Of a DNA stretch of 64,000 nucleotides, positions 1-11,464 are shown in pieces. The translations under genes were made by a program, and so were the position numbers. The notes beneath the pieces were generated by a model. The model was not told the origin of the DNA. It did not search any database and saw nothing but the letters and a program-made list of their open reading frames with translations. Within the stretch, counting starts at the first letter, position 1; every line of letters begins with the position of its first letter. The DNA comes from Scylla paramamosain (Eukaryota > Arthropoda > Malacostraca > Decapoda > Portunidae): positions 11,179,192-11,243,191 of the forward strand of contig NC_087155.1 in assembly GCF_035594125.1 (NCBI RefSeq), read 5' to 3'.

Positions 1-28
1 TGTGTGTGTGTGTGTGTGTGTGTGTGTG
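1..28. repeat. (TG)n microsatellite cut by window edge
   Basis: It is pure TG from the first base to 28; its left end is outside the window. Confidence 0.95.
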
Positions 29-1680
29 GAGGAGGGTACCTAAGGTAAAAACGACGCTTATTTGCAATTCCGGAAGTGTTTGATACAGAATTTCCAAAGC
101 ATAAAAACAGATAAAATAACAGTTAAGTTCCAAAAGTGTCTTAGTACTCCTTTTAAAACTGTCAAAGTAGTAAGAAAAAATAAAAAACAGAAACAGGTAA
201 AAGGTTCCGGAGATCCCAGTTAATAGGGATGAAATAATAATGGTTAACTCCTGCATCAGTGGACAGAATAAGGATGGGAATAAGAGGATGATTTTGCGCA
301 GCGATGCCAGCAGGCGAGAGGGGAGGTATGCAGCTGGCAAGCTCAGGAAAGCATTATCCAGGGAAATAATAACAAAAAATAGGAAGATGGTATAATGATC
401 TGTTTGCTGAGTTTTACGTGGAATTCTGTTTCACTGTTACTAGCTTTAGAAAACAGACTTGCACCACTACCGCACCACGAACGGTTAGAGTCCTGGGTTC
501 TCCGAAAACACACTTCATGATTTTGATGCAATAAGGGTTGGTTTTAGAGTTGAAAAAAATTTACAGCAGCCACTTCAAGCAGAAAGTCCCCGAGATCTCC
601 GGTAATGTTCCAGAAAAAGAGGAAGACAATTCTCTCGAACGAAACGCAACGCAAACTGCTGAAACGAAAAACAATAACGAGTAAGTAATAGAGTAGAGGG
701 TAAAGCTTTATTTAAACATAATAACGGCAAAGTGCTAGGAAAACTTTGAATGTGGTGTCTGTAGTACTTGCTTGCGTGAAAAAAAAAATAGTTATTGTAA
801 GTTATCGATGTGTTGCAGGTGTTGTAAATCAAAACCATTTCGAAAAACAAGTAAATAAATAAATAAGAAAAGAGAAGATCTACAAATTCAAGGAACAAAA
901 TACTCACAGTACTAATATGAAACCTGTTGTTATATAAGACCTGACATCATCGGGAAACAAACACATCCAAATTTTTGAGCTAATTAAGTTCACATTTCAC
1001 TCACTTCAGTAAAAGTAAAGACTAAGAGTGTTCCCTCCGATAAACAAAGCTTCTAGAGGGAGATGTGAAAAATAAATTTAAATGTTTAAACTCATTATAT
1101 TAGTCTATTAGACAGATTATACTACTGATTTCTGAATTAAATACATAAGGAACGTTCGGGGACAAAGACCTACCATGTTTACTACAACAGTTTTCGTAGT
1201 GACATCAATCTGTGACGCACAGCTGTGGCCGAGGTAGGAAACATCAATAACATGAACAAAGTAATTAACAATATGAAGCTTACGCCAGCCACTGCATCCA
1301 CCAACCTCCCTCTCTTATCCATAATCTGACTGACCTTACTACACATTTATTTAGTTCAGGGTACTCAAGAAAGACATTTTTTTTCAAGAGGACTAGGAAA
1401 GCGCCGGAACAAGAGGTAAGCAGGAAGCAGTGGTCGTGGGTGGCAAGCATCCTCGCCGAGTGAAAGCACCCACTCGGCCTAACACACGCTCCACTGAGAG
1501 GGAAATATCTCTGGCGGGAACTGCGCGGAAGAAAGTCAAGGCAAAATACTGACAACATTACCCCGGAAGAAGGGGGGAGTAAACAGCGCTGTGTGGCGAC
1601 GCTGTTACGCGGAGATAGGGTAGGGGGAGGGCGGAGGACGAGCCGGAGTGAAGCATTTTTTAGCATAGAGTACTACTGGC

Positions 1681-1714
<34 letters not shown>

Positions 1715-2064
1715 GAGACTGGAAGTTGAGCGAGAGCATACAAAGTACTGGCAAAAGATTTTCTATTTCTATGTATCTAATTTTATTTATTTATTCATTC
1801 GCTATTTTATTTTGTTTAATTTTGTTCGATTTCTTTATTTGTTTTATGTATCTATTTTACTTATTTACCTGCTTTTTTATTCTACTTTATTCATTTATTT
1901 ATTTAATTCATTTTTCATCTATTTTTTCTTTCTTTTTAGGCGAGGGGAGACTAAACGCACTGCTTAGGTTCAATTGACAGGAATGTAAAATCTTTGAGTC
2001 TGATAATTTCTGGCCCAAATGAATATCTAGCACCTATATATAACATGAGCCTAGCAACGAGACA
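29..2064. other. No gene recognised
   Basis: This is AT-rich DNA with a short (GA)n at 1684-1712 and T-rich, ATTT-like sequence at about 1775-1940. All open frames are short and show no recognisable domains. Confidence 0.6.
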
Positions 2065-2152
2065 GCTGGATAGGACACCGATTACCGTGGTGCCTTTTAC
2101 AACAGACTGCTGGATAGGACACCGATTACCGTGGTGCCTTTTACAACAGACT
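2065..2152. repeat. Perfect 44-bp tandem duplication
   Basis: The unit beginning GCTGGATAGGACACCGATTA is present twice in immediate succession (2065-2108 and 2109-2152) without visible differences. No gene is disrupted. It probably arose from a recent replication slip. Confidence 0.95.
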
Positions 2153-2844
2153 TCTGCCAAGACAACAGATAAAATATGGTGATGATCACATTGTTTTGCC
2201 TGACTATCAATCAAAAGCCAGCAGACGTGTTTCCTGGCGTTACAAAATACGTTTAAAATATAAAATTCGGTAAAATGAAAGTATACTTATTTACAAACGC
2301 TCTAAACACTACAAGAATATGATGCATGTCGCCACGCCTCCCGGTCTATCTCAGACAGGGAGGCTCAGTAACTCTCAGTAACTGCTGCTGTTCGGGATTG
2401 GTGGACGGGGAAGGGGGGGGACGGGGGTACGGGGAGGGGGACTATTTTGTTTCGCGCTATTGCTCAACCAAGATTCGAGTGAGACTAACGCACTACTTAT
2501 ACCTAAGAGATTGTTTTGCCGTAATTATAAATGTCTCCAAATGATCAGTGAATCCTTCACATAAAAGATTATTGACCATTCTTGTTGCTACAACAACGTC
2601 TCGTTTTCTGATCTTTTACCTCCAGAATTTCCTCCCGAATCATTCTTATCAAAGAATTATCATCAGATAATTAGTGTTGTATACCTTCTTAGCGGAACTT
2701 TAAATAAATGCTTTTCCACGCGAGTTTCATCAAAGCATTTTTTTTTTCTTTTTTTTTCTTTTTTTTTTGAGCATAGTTATGATGCCCATCTGAGGCATCT
2801 GTATAGCAAATCCCTTGCTGTGTTGTCGTTTGGGTCCTTGTAAC

Positions 2845-3153
2845 CAGGGCCGCCCTTGACCAAATTGGACCCCTAAGTGAAATTTTATTTGGAAGCCGCC
2901 CCCACATCTCCCCATCCCAAATATATCACAGGTACAAAATGACTGCATAACAACATGCCATTTAACTTGACAACCTTTATTAGTTGTAACAAATGCACTG
3001 ACTTGGTGCTCTACGCGCGCCTCATGTTAGTGCATATACGCATCCACTGCGCATGTGCCCAAATGCGTCCCCTCGCGCAAAATGTGGCTTCCCCCATGGA
3101 AGATGAGGCCCTACGCACAACGCGTGTTCTGCATTTACGGAGGGGTGGCCCTG
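2845..3153. mobile_element. Non-autonomous hAT-type element (309 bp) with 8-bp target duplication
   Basis: The element starts CAGGGCCGCCC and ends GGGTGGCCCTG, terminal inverted repeats matching at 10 of 11 positions. It is flanked on both sides by the exact 8-bp direct repeat CTTGTAAC (2837-2844 and 3154-3161). CAGGG-type ends with an 8-bp target-site duplication are the signature of the hAT superfamily. No transposase coding is present, so it is a miniature, non-autonomous copy. The perfect target duplication suggests fairly recent insertion. Its interior is CpG-rich compared with the surroundings. Confidence 0.85.
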
Positions 3154-3161
3154 CTTGTAAC

Positions 3162-4295
3162 GCACGGAGGGAAAAAAAATTACTAGAGCCTTCAGGCAAA
3201 CACGCAGTAAGTCTTCATCTTCATGATTGACAAAGTAATTATTCTAGCAAGAAGACCCAAGGAAATTAACGTCACGTCACTTCTTACTCCCAAAGCTTTC
3301 ATGAAACACCAACTCAAAAATTCCAGCCGTGTCACACAACAGCAAACTAGTGACACATCAGCAACAATTGTCGTAAATTCATTGTAACGCCTGAAATAGT
3401 AATGTCCTTCACTTAACGTTAAATTTTAATTGGGTATACTACGTATGGCTACATTAACTAAATTTACATTGCATAAATGCCTTCTTGTAAAATTAAATCT
3501 ACCATACCTAAGTCCTTAAGTTGTTGTGAATGCCAAAATAAATATCGGTGATAACCGTCAAAAGTTTTACCATCATCCTTGAATTGCACCACACAATGAA
3601 ATCACTGTTTACATCTTGAAAATGCGGGTTGGAGAAATCATACATCCATGTGCATTTTCAAAGAAGGCAGAAAACAGTCAGTAAATCAAACAGGCAGGCA
3701 GGCGTCGCGTGCTCATGGGACCTAAAGTAGTGTAAACCTGATGGTTCTCAGCAAGCAAATGAAAAACATGGAAACAACTGATAGGATTGTAATGTTTACA
3801 TACTATCTTAGCCATGCCCCTGATTACATTACAACCCACATACCTTCCTCCACAGGCAGATCACATGAGACTACTTACAGGCATTGTTATCAGCAACAAG
3901 GTAGTGAGGTGATGTCCATGGAAGAGGTACGTATGCACAACACAAGTGAGTCACTCGAGTAATGAGAAATAGGAAGACACGCTGCGAGCGTCACCTTGCG
4001 GGAACCTGAGAAAGCACGCTCATTTTTTTTTTTTTTTTCCGCGATTGCCATACAACGAGGTACTTCAGAAGCAAGATATGCGAGTGTTTTATTTCATGTC
4101 CGTTTGGCCGAGCTAAGTGATTGACGTATTGACGCAGACGATCATTACAGTAGCTGTAGCAAGAGAGGGAGCTTGATTCCTTGCAAGCTAAGTGAACTGA
4201 ATGAAGACATATTAGTAAGGGAAAAAAAAGAATAAAGTATAAGCAAATGAATAATTGTACATGTGCCGTTTACCTTACCTTACCAAAGTGCCTGT
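3162..4295. other. No gene recognised
   Basis: This is single-copy-looking AT-rich DNA between the hAT element and the LINE remnant. It has a short poly-T near 4024-4038 and no coding or RNA feature that I can support. Confidence 0.5.
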
Positions 4296-4307
4296 CACGT
4301 GACGTCA
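4296..4307. promoter_or_regulatory. Overlapping E-box and CRE, CACGTGACGTCA
   Basis: This is the reverse complement of the composite site at 57214-57225. It sits just left of the 3' end of the retrotransposon remnant, outside the recognised gene. Regulatory use is unproven. Confidence 0.25.
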
Positions 4308-5157
4308 GCGAACATAGAGCGCCCTTCTTCTCTTTCAATCCACCATCCTGACCAGATTTGTCACTCCACCTCCTGTTTATGTTTTCCATCAAGGTCTCTA
4401 AGAACTTCTTCCTTTATCTTCCTCTAGCTCTTCTTCCTTCAACTTTACCCAGCAATCAATACCTTTCCATTCCTCCAGCTCTCAGTATGTGTGCCAAGAA
4501 CAGCGACTGTCTCCTCATCATCCCTTTGTCTATTCCTGCACATCTTAACACTTCCTTATTAGTTATTCTTGCTGTCCTTTATATCCCTCTCAGGAACCAC
4601 ATCTCCGTTACTTCTATTTTTTTTTTCCATATTCTTTTCTTAATAAGATTATTTAACATACAGTAATCTAATTCTTAAAGACATTCGTTCATTCAGATTC
4701 GTTAAAAGATTTCTTAATTTCATAGGAACGTTTTTTTGCCAATACTACTCTTTCCTTGACTTCCTTCTCACAGTCTGCTGCCTCTGGTACAGTACTTCCC
4801 AAGTAATTAAATTTTCTGTTTTGTTTAATTTGCCTTCCTGTTATACTTGTTTTCTCAGACTTTCTTTCTGTTTTGTTACCCCTAGGACTTCAGTTTTCTT
4901 TTCTGTTCTTCAAACCCTTCTTTTCGTTGGCTTTTCTGAATTCATGTGCAAGTCTTAGCAGCTTCTGAATCTGCCAAGACATCTAGTGTCTGCATAACGT
5001 ACCTTCATTGCATTTCTTCCTCCTATGTTCAGTCCCTCGCGATTTTTTTAATGTTTTCCATGCATTTTTTGTCCATATAAAGAGAACAGGTCTAGGGAAA
5101 GTACACACCCTTGTCTCACTCCTCTCCTAATATGTATCCATTCCTACTTCCTTTCTC

Positions 5158-5340
5158 TTAATTTTCACAGCCGCTCTCTGGTTCCAGTATAAATTTGCAA
5201 TCAACCTGATAACTGTACCATCTATGCCTACTTCCTTGAATACTTTTTATCATCTCAACATGTTTTCCTGTGTCAAAAGCCTTTTCGAAGTCAACAAAAC
5301 ACATACATAGTGTCCTTTTGTATATCCACCGCTCTCTCAA
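5158..5340 (-). pseudogene. Reverse transcriptase core fragment of the LINE remnant
   Basis: A 60-codon open stretch on the minus strand contains LCMCFVDFEKAFD (the D of FEKAFD is the first catalytic aspartate of RT motif A) and, downstream, a VDCKFILEPESGCE-like stretch. It is broken by stops on both sides, and the YxDD box was not found intact. It is non-functional. Confidence 0.75.
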
Positions 5341-5578
5341 TAATGGTTCATAGGTAGAAAAATAGCATCGCTTGTACCCTTTCCTACTCTAAATCATAAT
5401 TGTTCTTGTGCTACATTTTCTTCAACCTTCCTCTTTAATCTATTTCACAATACTCCAAGAATAATCTTTCCCATCTGACTCATTATGCTTATTGTTCTGT
5501 CTTTTTCACATTCTTCAGCTCCAGACTTTTTTGGGGATTGCTATGAATACAGATTTTCTCATGGCCTCCTCTGGTATA

Positions 5579-6038
5579 CAGTAAAATCCCTCTTATCCGG
5601 CATCAACGGGACCGCCGACATGCCGGATACCAGAAGTTGCCGGATACTTGAATAGAAGTGAAATTATGTCCACAATCACCACCCTACACTCACGCATCTT
5701 ACCATAACAAAAATCAGCTGATCGCCGTGCCGCGCGTCGCCACCTGCGCTGCCACAACACGCTTCCTCTTTTCTACAACTTTAGGCATGATGAAGGCGTC
5801 AGGCGATAAACAGTGCACACGCGGGACTGAGTCACTGAGTAAACACAGTGCAGTGGGCCGCAGGTGGCGCGAAGCAGTGCGCTCTGGTGGCGAGGGGACA
5901 AAGTATGCCTCGCGCGGGAATTTTAATCGATTTTATGAGTACACATTGATTTTTTATTGATTTTAAGGCTCGGGGAAAAATGTGCCGGATACTTGAAGCT
6001 GCTGGATACTCGAATGCCGGATGAGAGGGATTTTACTG
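5579..6038. mobile_element. Pogo/Tigger-like miniature DNA transposon (460 bp) nested in the LINE
   Basis: The left end reads CAGTAAAATCCCTCTTATCC and the right end reads GGATGAGAGGGATTTTACTG, a near-perfect terminal inverted repeat of about 25 bp (further matching GGCAT/ATGCC inside). TA dinucleotides flank it on both sides (5577-5578 and 6039-6040), matching the TA target site of Tc1/mariner-pogo transposons. Sub-terminal CCGGATAC-TTGAA words recur near both ends. No transposase is present. LINE-derived sequence resumes on the right side, so it inserted after the LINE. Confidence 0.85.
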
Positions 6039-6960
6039 TATACCTATTTTCATATATTCTGTTCGCCAGTTCTGTAATTTTGTCTACAACCAGATCTCCC
6101 ACTGCTTTCACCATTTCTGTCACCACTCCATCCTTACCTGCAGTTCTACCATTTTTATCTTTATTATACCTGTGGTTACTTCACTTCTTAAAACTGATGG
6201 TCCGTCTAAGTCTCTCTCTCTAACTCCAGGATGTCTCCTCTTTCATCATTATATATATCCCTTGTGTATTCTTTCCATAGTTCTGATGTTTTATTCAGTT
6301 CCATCAGATGATTTCCATGTTTGCCCATAACTACTAATCCTTGAATTGGTTTCTGATTTATGTTTTGCAAGTTGTTCTACATCTCGACATTTCTTGTTGA
6401 GCCAGTCTTCTTTTCTTATTTTACATTTTCCCTTTATTTCTCTGTCTAGCTCTGCATATCTCTCTCTTAATCTCCCTTGCTTAATCTTTTTCTTCCATAA
6501 GGTCCAAAACTTCATCTCTTATCATTTTTGTTGAGCTCTTCTTTGGGTTTTTTGGTATAATCTCTTTTGTCGCTCTGACCAAAGGAATCCAATAATACTC
6601 TCCACTTTTAATCTCACCTGTTTCCTCTATCACACTCTATTTTTCACTTCTATTTCAAATTTTGTTCTTATCTCATCTTTCTGTCAGATAATGCATTCTC
6701 TTCTTGCTTTTTTTTTTATTCTTTCCCCATATTCTCTTCAGCTTCACTTTCATTATTGCTATTACCAGAAGATGGTCATGTTTGTGTCCATAGTCTTCCC
6801 CCAGAGTAGGTTTTACAAGGTCTTATTGCATTTCAAAAGCTTTGACTCGTCATAATGTAATCAATTTGGTTTCTTTATTCACCTCCCATGCTCTCCCAAG
6901 TCCACAGGTATCTAGGGTGATATTGAAAGTACATGTTTGCGACTGTCTGTGCTTCTAGTC

Positions 6961-9900
6961 ATCTACATACGACACCTCCCAAGGGAGTTTTGTCCTTAAA
7001 TCAGGAGGAAGAGCTGTGAGAATACTATAGGGCCTTGAACAGATCTCTGGTATACATCAATAGATAGAGAAAACATGTTGCTCAAAACTCTGCATTCCTT
7101 GCTGTTGCTTATCTAGTGAGTGCAGTTGCCTTACAGACAGGCTTATGTAGATAGGATGAACAAATGTTGATTTATGGGAAGTGCAATCTAATATTAGTAA
7201 ATATAAAGTTATTATTGTAGGCAGAAGAAACCCACACAATATGTAAATAATAAAAGAATGAGACTTTGGTAAGATCAGAGAATGAAAAAGATTGAGGAGT
7301 TATAGTTAGTTATCTCTGTTAGGAAAAGAACAATACATAGAAGCCAAAAAATAAAGCAAGTCATGGATTAGGATTCATCTTTAGGAGTGTTAAAAGTAGA
7401 AGTCCTAAAGTAATATTAAAGTTATATTTGGCACTGGTCAGACATTACCACAGATGCAAAATGGCAAACAAATAGCATACTTCTGCAATGTGGAATCTGT
7501 GGTCTGTAAAAGTTTTTGCTTAAACACCTAGCTCTGGTAGCAAATTCAAGACACTATATCTTGCCTCATTATAAGAATAAAAGTGGAGGAGTAAATTCCT
7601 AACACTCTCACTGCATCCCTTTTAGTCCCATTCTATAGGATGCAGGAGATAGAGACATTCTTTATGTCCTGTGTATTAGAGCTGAGTATGTCATTAGCAG
7701 TCTAGGCTGACTGCATCACAGGTACTATATGTAGATCACACTGAAGTTCATAGTGAGATTGTTATATTAATGCACAAGCATCTTCTCAACTTGTAAGGCT
7801 TCTTATAGTAATGAATTTCTATCTTCACGCTGTGTATATATATATATTTACAATTAAGTGAGAAATTAATAGAATCAAAATATTAATACAAAGTAAATAA
7901 AAATACCTTTAGTATTTTTTTGTTTCTCACTGAAGTGATAATGCTGAATAATCAGAACTTAATTTATGACTATTTCTTGAGAAAAAAAATTTAATTATTT
8001 TTAAAAATTCTCTCAAATGGATCTCAATATATAATGAACATTTTAAAAATCTATTTAGTATGTCTATATCAATGTCAAGTTAAAGGATATAAAAAACTAT
8101 TTTCCTGAAATTATTTCATTGAAGGATAGATGAAAGAGGAAATCAATACATGTGAATATCTGGACATCTCAATGACAAGTGCCTTATTCAAGCTTCAAGT
8201 TATGAAATGATTATATAAAATATAATGAGACATAAGCATTTCCCTGCACCCATTCTTCTGATCATCTTAAAAATAAACATGAATTCTACAAAAACAGTAC
8301 ATCTAGTAGGCACAAACAAAAAATGAGTTTCTTAATTGTCGCACTGTACATACACTGGTCAAAAACATTACTGTGAAAAAACATATAAGTCAGGAATTTT
8401 ACTGCTGTTCCTCAATTATTCATCAACGTAACAGTTTTAAGTTAAAAATTACTTACGTCAGCATCACTCAAGATAGAGCAAAGGAACACTGCAAAAGAGT
8501 TATTGACTATACTGGAACCTGCTGATGTCTAGATTCTTAACATCTACATACAAACTTACTGACTGACTGACTTTCCTCAATGATTCTGTTATAACTACTC
8601 TGTAAATAAATTATTTTTCTCTAAATGTATACAATGAAGTTAGAAGAATTTTCATCATATCCATTTTAAGATTTCAACATCTACTACTATCTCTAAATTC
8701 TTGACTGAAGAAAGCTTCTGCTTCATTAAGAAACAGTTACAGAAATGGATGCTCATTCTGTATTTAAAATTATTACCTCAGTCAGTTACTCACAACAGTA
8801 AAATAAGTACATATTACAGTCTTCCAGTTTTCGTGGTTACATATTCTGTACATATATGCACTTGATTTTATAATTTTGGAGCAAATTCTAAGCACTTTTA
8901 TTCCAATTCTGACCTCAGGGAAACTGTATGAACTGAGTGCAGTCATAGAAACAATGTTGGAGCCACTACCTTTAAAGACTAGACTTCATGTTTCCTCTTA
9001 AAGTACAATTAAGCTTAAGTACATACCTACCAATACCATTATATACTACATATAATATCTCTTCTAGACACTCCTAAACCAGTAGGAGTGTGAAAGATAT
9101 TACTACTCCTAAGCAAGCATTCTGAGCCTCTATGTTTGCATGGGTGATCAAGCAGACTAGCAGTGAAGCCCAACAGGTTTGAATCATGTATGGATTTTCT
9201 CGCTTTTTCACAAACTAGAAATTACATAAACATGTAATTTTATTTTTTTTGAGGCCTGCATGTCAGCCATAAATTCATTACATCACACTCTTTCCACTTT
9301 ATGATTACATATATAACAAATTCTGGCCTACTTTGATATAAATTACTACTCATTAATTTGTGATTTACATCATTAATGATTTCATCAACAGCACAATGAT
9401 GTGGAAATAAAAAGTGTGTTGGTTTTTACCTTCTCCGTGCCAATCGTTTGTAATAATTGTATTCATCACATATTGCTAGATATATGGATTCAAGTTTTAG
9501 GCTTACTTTTCCACATCATTACTATCTAATTCTATCTTATAATTGTGAATACCAATTTTATCAAATTTGTGGAAAGAAAGAGCCAGTTCTATTAAACAAT
9601 GAATAAGGATGATTTCTTATTAAATCAAGATTATTATGTTTATCATGTAAGATAAGCAACAGGTTGCTTCTCAGTCTTTAAAACCAAGTGAAAAATAAAT
9701 GTAAACTTGCATCTTTAGTTGTATTTAGCAAATAAAAGATATTAAGATTTTGGATACAATTTACTACTTTACATCAATAACAATAAAAAATAAATCAAGT
9801 TCTTGACATCAGAAACACAAGAAGATGCAGCACCCAATCCCATGTTACCTTTTTTTGGCAAGAAGCGCTATCAACCAACTCACCGAGAAAGGTTCTCAGT

Positions 9901-10741
9901 CGCAGTCAATAATATTCCTTCAATTAGAGCCATATTTTTCACAAAGATGTATTTTGTCCTGTTAAGGCCATTGGGAATAATCTGATAACTGCCTTCACCA
10001 CAGCACTTCTGATGAGTGAATACAACACAGAAGATGATATAATGGTCTTCACTTGTGTATGTCTCAGCAAAGCACTTTGGCACTATGTTGGCACTGGAAC
10101 ATAAAAGGTAGTACCACATCAGGAGAAAGTTACTTCTGTGCTAACCTAACAGGGACAAGATGTGTGGTACCAAAGACATATAACACAATTGTAATAACGT
10201 GAGTAGCTACATGACTTAATAAAAAATGGGTTACAACATTCAAGGAACTAATCATATGAGATTCCAGATCCTTAATGCTACATACAGTGTATTTACTGGT
10301 ATGATTTGTCTTGTCGCCTACCTCTGAAGTGTACATAAAAATATACAGAACATGTATCTTATGCTAGTTTGGAAATATATACAAAGGAATATGGAGCTGG
10401 GAAATGGTTCAGGTTGGTGATGTACACTTTTGCCACATACACGATGCTCTCGGATGTGACCTACATTGATGCTTCTATATAAACATTGGTGATATGGCAT
10501 GATCATGACATCAACTCTGAACAATCCATAGGTCACCTTCCATGGGAGCTTCCAGCTTAAGCCAGCCACCTCCAGACTCCCTGTCACTATGTCCCACAGC
10601 ATGTTGACATTACATTCATTAATACTCAATTGTTTTATCTTAAACTAGATTACATGGAGTTCTCTTTAAGATTAAAGAACAAGCTGCCACTGCACAAAAT
10701 GCTTCCTTCGTATAAATTAATCCTGCGAGATGTAGTCTAAC
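6961..10741. other. AT-rich stretch without recognised gene
   Basis: This is uniformly AT-rich with no long open frame on either strand and no large microsatellite. A short perfect inverted repeat, CACTCCT/AGGAGTG, lies near 9069-9090. Part of it may be 3' UTR or downstream flank of the NOS1AP-like gene. Confidence 0.5.
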
Positions 10742-10747
10742 TTTATT
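10742..10747 (-). terminator. Candidate polyadenylation signal AATAAA
   Basis: TTTATT on the plus strand reads AATAAA on the gene strand. It is the first exact hexamer found downstream of the stop at 11465, about 720 bp away. Such hexamers are common in AT-rich DNA, so this is only a candidate. Confidence 0.3.
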
Positions 10748-10852
10748 GGAAGTTGTGAGATTCAACATCCAAGTGGGCAGCCTTCATGGCTATTAGTTAT
10801 CAAAGTCTTGCTTTGTACACCTGAATGTTAAAAATAGTAATGAAAATTATTT

Positions 10853-10870
10853 CAATAATAATAATAATAA

Positions 10871-10949
<79 letters not shown>
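10853..10949. repeat. (AAT)n microsatellite in probable 3' UTR
   Basis: About 95 bp of AAT repeats with one AAAAAT interruption. It reads as (ATT)n in the sense strand of the NOS1AP-like transcript. Confidence 0.95.
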
Positions 10950-10950
<1 letters not shown>

Positions 10951-11464
10951 TAAGAACAGAAATAGTAATGTAACTATTTGTAAACCATGCTGAGATTTCC
11001 CATAAGGTGGGGTAGCTAAGACGAAAGAATAAAAATGTAATAACAATGATAATAATAATAATAACAATAATGATAATAAGAATAAGAGTGATAAAATGAA
11101 ATGAGATAACACACAAGGGACACTCAACTATATCACAGGTTTTGAGGGTGAAGCTTCAGCTGGTCACTGTTCATTCATGCACATCACATTCCCACTTGTA
11201 CACCCGTACATATGTCCTTTCTGTCCCCTATGGAGTGAAATACTCTGATGCAAACATTTCTTTATAAATTTTTGAGGACCTATTACAAACTTAACACAGG
11301 GCAATAGAAAATAGACTTCATGTTCAGCAAGAACATCTTTTAAGAATGCATTTTTAAGGTCCATTTAAAAATCTACATTACTTGGGGAGGAATTTACACT
11401 TAACTATATAATGTAATTACTTCTAAACTTTGGAAGTTTTCACTGACTTCAATAGTTCCTATTT

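Larger units (their letters stand above)
4320..6960 (-). mobile_element. Degenerate non-LTR retrotransposon (LINE) remnant, RTE/Jockey-like
   Basis: Read on the minus strand, fragments in several frames follow the order of an endonuclease/reverse-transcriptase LINE protein. An endonuclease-end motif like DYGHKHDHLL lies near 6760-6790. A basic linker including RYAELDREIKGKCKI lies near 6400-6450. The RT core word FVDFEKAFD is at 5298-5272, followed by remnants of the block normally ending in RQGCVLSP. Many stops and frameshifts make it dead. The element is interrupted at 5579-6038 by a separate DNA transposon. Limits are approximate, set by where similarity to LINE-like reading fades. Family assignment beyond non-LTR is a guess. 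Confidence 0.75.
10742..11464 (-). other. Probable 3' UTR of the NOS1AP-like gene
   Basis: This is AT-rich sequence after the stop codon, containing (TTA)n runs as read on the minus strand (10853-10949 and about 11049-11080). The first AATAAA found on the minus strand after the stop codon is at 10747-10742. No coding sequence was recognised. The true 3' end may be further left in the AT-rich region down to about 7 kb. Confidence 0.45.
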
